Assembly (NCBI GenBank): GCA_003487005.1
Contig: DNFG01000229.1
Coordinates: 1 to 20,289 of the forward strand
Source: Bryobacterales bacterium
Lineage (GTDB): Bacteria > Acidobacteriota > Terriglobia > Bryobacterales > Bryobacteraceae
Reading direction: 5' to 3'
DNA: 20,289 nt
The stretch's first letter is position 1, and every line of letters begins with the position of its first letter. The position numbers and the translations under genes were made by a program. The notes under the pieces are model-generated. The model was not told the origin of the DNA. It searched no databases and was given only the letters and a program-made list of their open reading frames with translations. This document shows, in pieces, positions 13,805-20,289 of the stretch.

Positions 13805-14582
13805 CACTCGCCTTCTTCTGCTGCTGTTGGCTTCTCGGATATCCATGGACAGCCACGAGCCAGTATTGCGTTTCGGGTGGAAGCTTCTCGAATCCGATTT
13901 CTGCCGGATGTTCCTTACAGAGTACGGAGAGCGATGCTTCCGTGATTCGACCTCTGCGCCGGCGAATCCAGCCGTGCCGCTGCCAGCGCCGGACATCGGC
14001 TTCCGAAGCTTGCAGGACCTCCATCAGTTCCTTTGTCTTGAAGCCGCCGAAGAAATCGGCAGACTTCCCCAGTCGCCGTAGGCGCGCGACGACGGACCCA
14101 ATTGTACGCCCAAGCCGGCGGGCGATGAGTTCTTTGGGTTGACGGGCGAGGGATAAAAGCGCCAGGTCCGATCCGCGATCCCATTGCTGACGTTGTGCCG
14201 GACGGCTGCTCCGTAACCCGAGGGCTCGGGCTCTCTCGGCAATGTCGCGTCGAGTCCAGTCTGGGTGTCGGACTTGAAGTTGGGTGATCGCGGTAGTCGC
14301 GGACTTCTTGCCAAGCGGATATCGGATCCGCAACAGGTTGTCGTCTTCGGTTGTCCAGGGCTCGCCGGAGGAATGTTCCTCGGTGGGTTGCGTGGCAGAG
14401 GCGATAGGCGAGTTACTGATCGACCCGATTCGGTAGGTCAATGCGCGAGTTCCGTTGGTTGGCGGCTGAACTTGATTGCGCTCAGCACACTTGCCGAGTT
14501 CGGGGACCGAGAAGACACTGTTTGCCGGGGCTCCAGAATGCCCGGGGGAGGGAGGGCGCTGGGAGAAAGTTCCCTTCGGCAT
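13791..14582 (-). CDS. Myb/SANT-like DNA-binding protein with C-terminal HTH
   Basis: 263 aa from ATG 14582, chosen because AGGTGG lies 5 nt upstream; a GTG three codons earlier overlaps this site. The first 70 residues are low-complexity. Then come two Myb/SANT-like units: 'PWTTEDDNLLRIRYPLGKKSATTAITQL...TRRDIAERARALGL' (about 75-123) and 'QWDRGSDLALLSLARQPKELIARRLGRTIGSVVARLRRLG' (about 133-172). An HTH follows at about 183-226 (LMEVLQASEADVRRWQRHGWIRRRRGRITEASL), then 'KEHPAEIGFEKLPPETQYWLVAVHGYP'. It is a longer relative of the HTH protein encoded at 11981-12538. It is likely a DNA-binding regulator; whether it controls the unknown gene, the conjugation operon or the sigma operon cannot be told. 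Confidence 0.72.
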   Translation of the reverse strand: MPKGTFSQRPPSPGHSGAPANSVFSVPELGKCAERNQVQPPTNGTRALTYRIGSISNSPIASATQPTEEHSSGEPWTTEDDNLLRIRYPLGKKSATTAITQLQVRHPDWTRRDIAERARALGLRSSRPAQRQQWDRGSDLALLSLARQPKELIARRLGRTIGSVVARLRRLGKSADFFGGFKTKELMEVLQASEADVRRWQRHGWIRRRRGRITEASLSVLCKEHPAEIGFEKLPPETQYWLVAVHGYPRSQQQQKKASATGR

Positions 14583-14932
14583 GGCTACCACCTGTTGAAT
14601 CTCTACATGGGTTGGTTCCGGCTACGGCACAGCGATTCTGATCTCCAACGAGACACCTCGGGCCGCAACTGCTGGCTCCCTCAGGTCGGGAATGTGGACA
14701 AGTTGCCCCTACCATCACAAGAGCTGAAGCTGGCGAAATGTCCAACCTCACCCTCTTTGGCTGTTGGATGGCTCGTGTTTACAGGGATTTGGGGACCTGA
14801 GGCCGTGAGCCTCAAGCAAAGCGAAAATATTCGGGACTTTTTCCTGCGCTCAGACCTTTTAATAGATAGAGGGGATGTCGCTCAATCGACACGACTCTCT
14901 TGCACGTCGGCCAAGGGTCGGCAGGGATTCTC
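14583..14932. promoter_or_regulatory. 350-bp divergent spacer before the sigma/CHAT operon
   Basis: It separates the minus-strand Myb gene from the plus-strand sigma operon and so should hold both promoters. A perfect dyad TGAGGC-cgtga-GCCTCA is at 14798-14814, and an AT-rich TTTTAATAGATAG block at about 14858-14870 could be a -10 region about 65 bp before the sigma gene start. No matching -35 was identified. A long plus-strand frame that runs through it (from 14265) is antisense to the Myb gene and not protein-like. Confidence 0.35.
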
Positions 14933-15553
14933 ATGGCAACAGACCACGAAAATCGCCCTGGCAACTTCGACTCGGAAGCAATCCCACCCTTTTGGCTGCG
15001 CGACGACGAAGAGGGCAAGCAACTGCTCGATGTCAGGGTTGTCAAAGTGGCGGAGGAGAACTGGCCATGGGCGTTTCGGCTAGCCAGGAGCGAGCTGCGC
15101 GACGGTGCGGTCGCTCTTGAGGTCGTCGAGTTCATCGCCATCGAAGTCTCCAAGCGCCTGAGAGTCGAGCCTGCCGTCGAAACGAACCTCTCGGCTTACT
15201 TCAGAACGGCCTACGTCCACAGAGTGCGGGCGCTGGCTGTACGCAACGGCCGAATCCGGTATGAAGGCAGTCCCCACGATCTCGAATCGAACCACCAGCC
15301 GGTTGCGTCGGACTGGTTCAAGGTCTTTGAAGATCGAATGGTTCTCAAGGCGCTACTTCCGTTCACGTCGGAATCTGTGCGCCGGATTCTGCACTACCGC
15401 CTGCTCGACTACTCCTGGAAACAAATCGCCAGGCAGCTCGCGGTTTCGGAGAAGCAGGCGAAGTCCCGTTTCTACTACGGAGTGCACCAAGCGCGGGAGG
15501 AGCTCTCCGCCGCCCAAGAGGAGCGGGCCCGTAGAGAGGAATCCGCACCATGA
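14933..15553 (+). CDS. RNA polymerase sigma-70-like factor (ECF-like)
   Basis: 206 aa from ATG 14933, with CAGGG 6-7 nt upstream; an in-frame ATG at 14900 has no good RBS. The N-terminal half (about 45-115) is helical and could be a divergent region 2 (LVAxYFRTAYVHRVRALAVRNGRIR). The C-terminal half (about 135-195) is a clear sigma region 4 HTH: 'LPFTSESVRRILHYRLLDYSWKQIARQLAVSEKQAKSRFYYGVHQAREEL'. It is followed at once (4-nt overlap) by a zinc-finger anti-sigma-like membrane protein, the standard pairing for extracytoplasmic-function sigma factors. It would direct RNA polymerase to a small regulon, most likely including this operon. The region 2 match is weak, so a sigma-like regulator that does not itself open promoters remains possible. 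Confidence 0.8.
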   Translation: MATDHENRPGNFDSEAIPPFWLRDDEEGKQLLDVRVVKVAEENWPWAFRLARSELRDGAVALEVVEFIAIEVSKRLRVEPAVETNLSAYFRTAYVHRVRALAVRNGRIRYEGSPHDLESNHQPVASDWFKVFEDRMVLKALLPFTSESVRRILHYRLLDYSWKQIARQLAVSEKQAKSRFYYGVHQAREELSAAQEERARREESAP

Positions 15554-16296
15554 CGATGAGGGATCCAGAGCGAAGTTTCACCCGCCGCGAGGAAAAACGG
15601 CTACTTGAGAGTGCCGCGGCGCTGCTTCGATCCGATTTTCCGCAACCTGACAGAACCTGGTGTCCATCGAAGACGGAACTGAAGAACTTGGCCTCCCGCC
15701 GCCGCGGCTTGGCTGATTCCACGGCCTTGGTCGACCACATCGGAAGCTGCTCTCCGTGCTTCGAGCAATATTCTTTGTACCGAGCGAGACACAAGCGGAG
15801 CATGCGGATTGTCTATGGGGCCGGTGCAATGGCGGCTGGAATTATCATTGCGCTGCTGGCATGGCTTCCTGCGCGTCAGCATCCAATTCCCGTCCCCACA
15901 CCGCCTGCGCCAAGCATTGCCAAACGCAGCGAAGCGCCTAGTCAACCTGTTCGAATGACCCTCGACTTGTCTCAACGCGGCATTGCACGCAGTGATGAGC
16001 CCAGTATGAGTGGCGCCTCACCGGATATCGTGCTGCCATGTGCCAGACTGCAGCTCTCCGTGCATCTGCCAATCGGAAGTGAAGATGGCAGATACGATGT
16101 CGCCGTGATCAATGCAGCCGGGGGGAATGTCCTCGAATCAGGCGGGGAAGCACGGCTCAGGAATTACGTTGAAATTCTGGAGGTTGAATTGGATCTGGCC
16201 GAATTGAGTCCGGGCAATTACAAGCTTGGCGTCAGGCGAGCCGGATCAAGCTGGAGGCTGTACCCGATCGTACTGAGTCGAAAGGAGGTGCCATGA
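15550..16296 (+). CDS. Anti-sigma-factor-like membrane protein
   Basis: 248 aa. The cytoplasmic N-terminus has a zf-HC2/ZAS-like zinc site: C38, then H63-x3-C67-x2-C70 (WCPSKTEL...VDHIGSCSPC), typical of anti-sigma factors. A single TM helix is at about 88-107 (YGAGAMAAGIIIALLAWLPA), followed by a Pro-rich linker and a periplasmic beta-rich domain (about 150-245) ending 'NYKLGVRRAGSSWRLYPIVLSRK'. It would hold the upstream sigma factor at the membrane and release it on an envelope signal sensed by the C-terminal domain. It overlaps the sigma gene and the S41 gene by 4 nt each. Its last codons carry AAAGGAGGTG, a near-ideal ribosome site for the next gene. Confidence 0.82.
   Translation: MTMRDPERSFTRREEKRLLESAAALLRSDFPQPDRTWCPSKTELKNLASRRRGLADSTALVDHIGSCSPCFEQYSLYRARHKRSMRIVYGAGAMAAGIIIALLAWLPARQHPIPVPTPPAPSIAKRSEAPSQPVRMTLDLSQRGIARSDEPSMSGASPDIVLPCARLQLSVHLPIGSEDGRYDVAVINAAGGNVLESGGEARLRNYVEILEVELDLAELSPGNYKLGVRRAGSSWRLYPIVLSRKEVP
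16281..16290 (+). promoter_or_regulatory. Near-perfect Shine-Dalgarno for the S41 peptidase gene
   Basis: AAAGGAGGTG lies inside the last codons of the anti-sigma gene, 4 nt (from GGAGG) before ATG 16293. It fixes the start of the peptidase gene and suggests that this gene is translated more strongly than its upstream neighbours. Confidence 0.8.
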
Positions 16297-17513
16297 CGGA
16301 ACACGCAACCGAGTTCTCGCCGTCACTTCGCGAACAGATCCTCGAAGCTGTCTCTCGGACTGTCCAGACGCGGTTCTTCGATCCCAACTTCAATGGCCGA
16401 GACTGGCAGTCCCTCGTCCAGAACGCCCGAGATCAAATCCTTCGCGCACAAGAACCGGTCGAGTTCGAGTCCTCAGTGGACGAGCTTCTGAAAAGGCTGT
16501 CAGTCCATCCAGTCGGTTTCTTTCATCAGACGCGCGCTAAGGTTCCCTTCCACCACGTGCTTCGCGCCACGCTGTTTCCGCGCAATGGCAACTGGGTGTT
16601 CCAGGATGTTCAAGAGGACGGGGCGGCCCATGCCGCGGGCATCAAGCCCGGCGATTCACTCACGGCGGTCAATGATGAACCCGTCGTACCACCGGAGTCG
16701 GTTCGATTCCCAGCAGGGAGGGAGGCTTCTATTGTCATCCGCCGTCGTGGTGGAGCAGAAGAGAGGATTGTACCGTCTGCTCCTCCGGCCGCCGTGGCAC
16801 GTAAGCAATCTGTACGGGCCTCAGTTCTCCATGATGGAGTCGGCTATTTGAAGATCACGCGGTTCCCCGGGTTGGTCGGAGTTGATATGGCCAGAGACAT
16901 CGACTCAGCCATACAAGAGCTCTCCGAGTGTCGGGCAGCGGTGATCGACCTCCGCGGAAACCCGGGAGGGGGTTCGGCGAATCTGCGGCTGATGAGCTAC
17001 CTGACCCCCGACAAGCGGCCTGTTGGCTACAGCCTCACCAGGCCACGCGCCGAACGAGGCTACCGTCGAGAGGAGTTGGCGCAGTTCCGGAGAATCCCGT
17101 ACAACAAGCTCGCGCTGGTCTGGCTGGCGCTTCGTTTCAAGTTCGCGGACAAGTCTATCGTTGTCGTCACGGAAGGAATGAAGCCGCCTCGCTTTCAGGG
17201 CCGTGTCGTGCTCCTGGTAAATGAACACACGGTCAGCGGCGCCGAGATTGTTGCGGGTTTCGTCAAGGACCACCGCTTGGCCGTGATCGTCGGAAGCAGG
17301 ACGGCTGGCCGACTCTATGGTTGGAGTTCGTTTCCAATTCAGCAGCAGTACCGGCTGACGATTCCCGTCAGCAATTACCTCACGTGGGAAGGAAAGTGCT
17401 TCGAGGGATCAGGCATCGCTCCCGACGTCGAAGTGCCGTTCTCGCCCGAAGCCGCCTTGGAGGGGCGCGATCACCAATTGGAGGAAGGAACCAGAATCGC
17501 GGCCAGTCTTTAA
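16293..17513 (+). CDS. PDZ-containing S41 family peptidase (Ctp/tricorn-like)
   Basis: 406 aa, no signal peptide, so probably cytoplasmic. An N-terminal helical bundle (1-80) is followed by a PDZ domain (about 95-160, 'GAAHAAGIKPGDSLTAVNDEPV') and the S41 catalytic core: 'VGYLKITRF' (183-191), 'AAVIDLRGNPGGGSANL' (215-231), nucleophile S315 in 'NEHTVSGAEIVAGF' and 'VGSRTAGRLYGWSSF' (333-347). In CtpA-type enzymes the base is a Lys in the last motif (T-x-GKG); here the place is Arg340, so it either uses the Ser-Glu/His tricorn-type arrangement (E318 is present) or is altered. S41 enzymes cleave near protein C-termini. In this operon it could cut the anti-sigma factor or process the CHAT protein. 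The start is set by the strong AAAGGAGGTG site. Confidence 0.88.
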   Translation: MTEHATEFSPSLREQILEAVSRTVQTRFFDPNFNGRDWQSLVQNARDQILRAQEPVEFESSVDELLKRLSVHPVGFFHQTRAKVPFHHVLRATLFPRNGNWVFQDVQEDGAAHAAGIKPGDSLTAVNDEPVVPPESVRFPAGREASIVIRRRGGAEERIVPSAPPAAVARKQSVRASVLHDGVGYLKITRFPGLVGVDMARDIDSAIQELSECRAAVIDLRGNPGGGSANLRLMSYLTPDKRPVGYSLTRPRAERGYRREELAQFRRIPYNKLALVWLALRFKFADKSIVVVTEGMKPPRFQGRVVLLVNEHTVSGAEIVAGFVKDHRLAVIVGSRTAGRLYGWSSFPIQQQYRLTIPVSNYLTWEGKCFEGSGIAPDVEVPFSPEAALEGRDHQLEEGTRIAASL

Positions 17514-17548
17514 TCACAAAACGGAGTCTCACCGGAGGGAGACCGCCC

Positions 17549-20239
17549 ATGACTGTCCTTTCACAGATCCTGATTCGTGCTGCCCGCTTGCGTCTGGCCG
17601 TTGGCCTTAACGCGCTCCCTGCAATGGGGCAGCTTTGCATCGGCCTATGCGTGGCTTGGCCCGCCATGCTACTAGCCCAACCGGAGGACCCAAACGCTCT
17701 GATGACCGAGGCGGAGCGGCTCTATTGGCTGGACAACTGGGTGAAGGCTCGTCCTTTGTATGAACGCGCCGAAAAGCTCTTCGAGGCCAAGGGAGACGCT
17801 CGCAACGCCGCGCTGGCACGGATCAGTCGTCTGCGCGCCGACGCTGACCGCCACTCCTATCCTGAAGCGAGCCAACAGTTGACAAAGGAGCTAGAAAACC
17901 CGACTGTTGCGAACGATCCTCACGTTCGACTTCGATGCCTCATGGTGAAGGCGACAATTGACCTCAGCATCGATCCGCCCTCGTCTGCTGATACGTGGAG
18001 AGAGGCCCTGGAACTCGCAAACACCATTGGTGAGGCCCGTTGGGTCGCGCGCATCCAAGGCGAACTCGGAATCGTTGCCTTTCTTGAGGGCAATAGCACG
18101 GAGGCTCGCGGGCTCATGACCAAAGCCATCATGTCAGCGGCGGCCGCAGGCGACCTTGCCGGTCAGATTCGCGCCCTCTCGCTCATCGGTGTGGGGCTAT
18201 CCGAACTCGGCGAGTATGAGCGTTCCCTCCGTTACTTCGACCAAGCGTTGGATCTGTCCCAGAAAAACCCGGAGATCCGCTTTCCACTCATGGCCCACAT
18301 GGGCAAAGCGCATTCTCTCAACGTGTTGGGCAGGAGCCGAGAGGCGCAAGAGTTTCTGGAACGGGCCGTTCGGTTCGTTGAGGATGCGGAGATGAACGTC
18401 TACAGGGCCGACATTTTGCAGGCCCTCTCCGAAGGCGCCATCCGGACCAAGGACTATAAGTCCGCCGTGTCCCTGCTGACAGAGGCAGTTCAATCCGCGA
18501 AACGCTTCGACATGCCTCGGCCGCGGGCAGCGGCGCTTCTGACTCTGAGTCGTGTCTACAAAGAGCTGGGCGAGATGGAGAAAGCCGACGAGTGTGCCTC
18601 CGAGGCCGTCATTGCCGCACGGGAACTTGTGGATATGTATGTTCTCCCGCGGCACCTTGCCGCAGCCGCGGAAATCAAAGTCCACCGCGGCAAGATCACC
18701 GAAGCGGATTCGCTCTACGAGGAGGCGGGTGATCTGATCGAGGCTATGCTCGTCAATGTTCCGAGCGCGAGAATGCGCAGCACACTGATTGCCGCGATGA
18801 GCGAGGTTTATGTTGGCCACTTCGCACTCGCGGTTGAGAAGCAGGGCAATCCGGCAAGGGCCTTTGAGATCCTGGAGCGTGCGCGCGGACGCGCCGCCGC
18901 GGACGCACTCCGTGCCATGCCTGTGCAGCAATCGCGCCGAGATGGAGAAAAGGCGCAAGCCGAGAGGCAGGTGGTTGCCCTTCAAATCCGGCTGCAGCAG
19001 GCTGCCACACCCCGGACTCGCAAGGAATTGCTGGATCAACTGGCAGCCGCGGAAGAGGCGCTTGCTCCCCTCCATTTGGAGCAACACCGCTTCAACAGGT
19101 TTCTGCGAGGGGAGCCGGTTTCGCTTGATCAGCTTCGCAAGGAACTACGAGCAGACGAGTTGGTCGTTGAGTACCTGCTTGCCGAGCCGGCGTCTTTCGC
19201 GCTGGTCATCTCGAAGACAACACTTCGCGTCCAGAAGCTCTCGAGTAGAAGGGCGATCTCTGATTTGGCGCAACGCTTTCACAACGAGGTCAAGACGAAG
19301 AGCGCGACGTCGGCCGCGGCTGGTGCGAGCCTGGCCGCTGAAGTGATCCGTCCCATCCCAGAGATCTTGAAGAGCAGCCGTGTGATCTTCGTTCCGGACG
19401 GCCTGCTCCATCTCACGCCCTTCGACGCTCTCCCGTTCGGGCGGAGCGCCTACCTGGGGGATCAGAGGACAATCTCGGTGGCGCCTTCGGCGACGGTTCT
19501 CCAACTCATTCGTACTAACAGGCCATCGCACGCTCAATCTGCTCGTCTTTTGGCAGTGGGGAATGTGGCGTATCCCGTTCGTGGTGGCACAACCGATGCC
19601 GCCCGGGAAACTCGCGGCATGTTTGATCCAACGGGGAGCCGCATCACCAGGCTGCCTTCCACCGCGGACGAGGTTGCAGCTGTCGCCGCGCACGCGGGGT
19701 CGGGGGCTGTCGTCCTCGACGGGAGGTCGGCGACCGAGACTGCGTTCAAGTCCCAGCCCCTCCATTCGTTCTCGATTCTCCATCTTGCCGTGCATGGAGT
19801 CGCGGACACGAAGTTTCCGGACAGATCGGCGCTGGTGTTCGGCTCGGATCCAGCCTCCCACGAAGACGGACTGTTGCAAGTCCGCGAGATCGATACCCTG
19901 CAATTGAACGCCGACCTTGTCACTCTGTCGGCCTGCGACACGGGCGCCGGCAGACTTCAGGGGCAGGAAGGCGTCGCCAACGTCGTCCGGGCGTTCCTAT
20001 ACGCCGGCGCACGCTCCATCGTTTCCACTCTGTGGGAAGTCGACGACACCTTCACCGCGGCGTTGATGAAACGCTTCTATGCCAACCTGGGCGCCGGTCG
20101 TGACGTCAGCGAGTCCCTCCGGCTCGCCAAACTGGAAATGCGCCGCAGGCTCGGCCCCAACGCCACGCCATATTTCTGGGGACCATTCACGGTGGTCGGT
20201 GACGGTCTGACGAAGATCCACTTCTCCGCCGCCCGTTGA
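17549..20239 (+). CDS. Exported TPR-CHAT protein (caspase-like peptidase)
   Basis: 896 aa from ATG 17549, with GGAGGGAG upstream; the frame continues upstream to 17321 inside the S41 gene and that part is rejected. A long signal sequence (hydrophobic core about 28-43, cleavage near LLA-Q) suggests export. About seven or more TPR-like helix pairs fill residues 50-480 (for example 'ALSLIGVGLSELGEYERSLRYFDQALDLSQ' and 'AALLTLSRVYKELGEMEKADECASEAV'), then a coiled, Arg/Glu-rich stretch near 450-530. The CHAT domain fills about 580-890, with catalytic His749 (LHLAVHG) and Cys796 (LSACDTG), and the typical 'GQEGVANVVRAFLYAGARSIVSTLWEVDD' and 'PYFWGPFTVVG' motifs. Both catalytic residues are present, so it should be an active cysteine peptidase. 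TPR-CHAT proteins are linked to regulated proteolysis and cell-death systems. The operon place suggests sigma-controlled expression. Confidence 0.92.
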   Translation: MTVLSQILIRAARLRLAVGLNALPAMGQLCIGLCVAWPAMLLAQPEDPNALMTEAERLYWLDNWVKARPLYERAEKLFEAKGDARNAALARISRLRADADRHSYPEASQQLTKELENPTVANDPHVRLRCLMVKATIDLSIDPPSSADTWREALELANTIGEARWVARIQGELGIVAFLEGNSTEARGLMTKAIMSAAAAGDLAGQIRALSLIGVGLSELGEYERSLRYFDQALDLSQKNPEIRFPLMAHMGKAHSLNVLGRSREAQEFLERAVRFVEDAEMNVYRADILQALSEGAIRTKDYKSAVSLLTEAVQSAKRFDMPRPRAAALLTLSRVYKELGEMEKADECASEAVIAARELVDMYVLPRHLAAAAEIKVHRGKITEADSLYEEAGDLIEAMLVNVPSARMRSTLIAAMSEVYVGHFALAVEKQGNPARAFEILERARGRAAADALRAMPVQQSRRDGEKAQAERQVVALQIRLQQAATPRTRKELLDQLAAAEEALAPLHLEQHRFNRFLRGEPVSLDQLRKELRADELVVEYLLAEPASFALVISKTTLRVQKLSSRRAISDLAQRFHNEVKTKSATSAAAGASLAAEVIRPIPEILKSSRVIFVPDGLLHLTPFDALPFGRSAYLGDQRTISVAPSATVLQLIRTNRPSHAQSARLLAVGNVAYPVRGGTTDAARETRGMFDPTGSRITRLPSTADEVAAVAAHAGSGAVVLDGRSATETAFKSQPLHSFSILHLAVHGVADTKFPDRSALVFGSDPASHEDGLLQVREIDTLQLNADLVTLSACDTGAGRLQGQEGVANVVRAFLYAGARSIVSTLWEVDDTFTAALMKRFYANLGAGRDVSESLRLAKLEMRRRLGPNATPYFWGPFTVVGDGLTKIHFSAAR

Positions 20240-20289
20240 TCAAGCGACTTACGCAGCTGGCTGTCGCTGGCCTGGGGCCCCCACAGCAG

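Noticed and set aside
14265..15083. 272-aa plus-strand ORF crossing the Myb gene and spacer
   Set aside because: It is antisense to the Myb protein, runs into the sigma gene in another frame and has no recognisable protein character.
17321..17548. Longer start for the CHAT gene
   Set aside because: It overlaps the S41 gene end and would bury the signal peptide; ATG 17549 has GGAGGGAG upstream.
18197..19087. 296-aa minus-strand ORF inside the CHAT gene
   Set aside because: Antisense shadow in GC-rich DNA; the plus-frame TPR repeats are clear.
1..20289. CRISPR array, IS element or tRNA/rRNA gene
   Set aside because: No regularly spaced direct repeats, transposase or integrase frames, or RNA gene patterns were seen.

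Overview
The window is GC-rich bacterial DNA with tightly packed operons; adjacent genes often overlap by 4 nt (ATGA). The gene mix is a Myb/SANT-HTH pair, an exported TPR-CHAT protein behind a sigma/anti-sigma pair, and a prenyltransferase-repeat protein beside DUF362. It suggests a soil Acidobacteriota (Bryobacterales/Solibacter-like) or a similar large-genome bacterium. This is inference, since there is no rRNA or marker gene to prove it.

Layout. (1) 1-3178, minus strand: an overlapping operon of a MoxR-type AAA+ ATPase, a lytic transglycosylase, a VirB9/TrbG-like secreted protein and a VirB10/TrbI-like membrane protein cut by the window edge. It looks like part of a type IV secretion or conjugation-like envelope machine. 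(2) 3272-5263, plus strand: small lipoprotein candidate, prenyltransferase/squalene-oxidase-repeat protein and DUF362 protein. It diverges from the first operon across a 93-bp spacer with an 18-bp perfect palindrome. (3) 5264-5568: no intact gene, but a start-less open frame that may be a gene remnant. (4) 5569-11635: the most interesting part. A WYL regulator of the CapW/BrxR type, a 4-TM protein and a ComEC-like metallo-beta-lactamase (MBL) protein lie on the minus strand. Divergently on the plus strand lie a second MBL protein, an E2-E1 fusion (ubiquitin-like conjugation) and a JAB/JAMM peptidase. There is no CD-NTase, so this is not ordinary type II CBASS. It looks like an anti-phage locus built around a bacterial ubiquitin-like conjugation module. 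(5) 11636-14582: two related Myb/HTH DNA-binding proteins flank an unrecognised 288-aa gene, and the spacer at 11816-11910 holds interlocked inverted repeats. (6) 14933-20239, plus strand: sigma-70-like factor, zinc-finger anti-sigma-like membrane protein, PDZ-S41 peptidase and exported TPR-CHAT (caspase-like) protein in one operon.

How the parts may work together. In region 4 the E2-E1 fusion would activate a C-terminus and ligate it to targets, and the JAB peptidase would reverse or process this. The first MBL protein ends in a flexible Pro-rich tail with a terminal alanine (PAGFA), so it is a candidate for the conjugated partner, in the place a CD-NTase occupies in type II CBASS. The WYL regulator probably keeps the divergent promoters low until infection. 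In region 6 the sigma/anti-sigma pair probably controls its own operon, and two proteases are co-expressed with it. All calls are from reading the sequence alone; no database search was possible.
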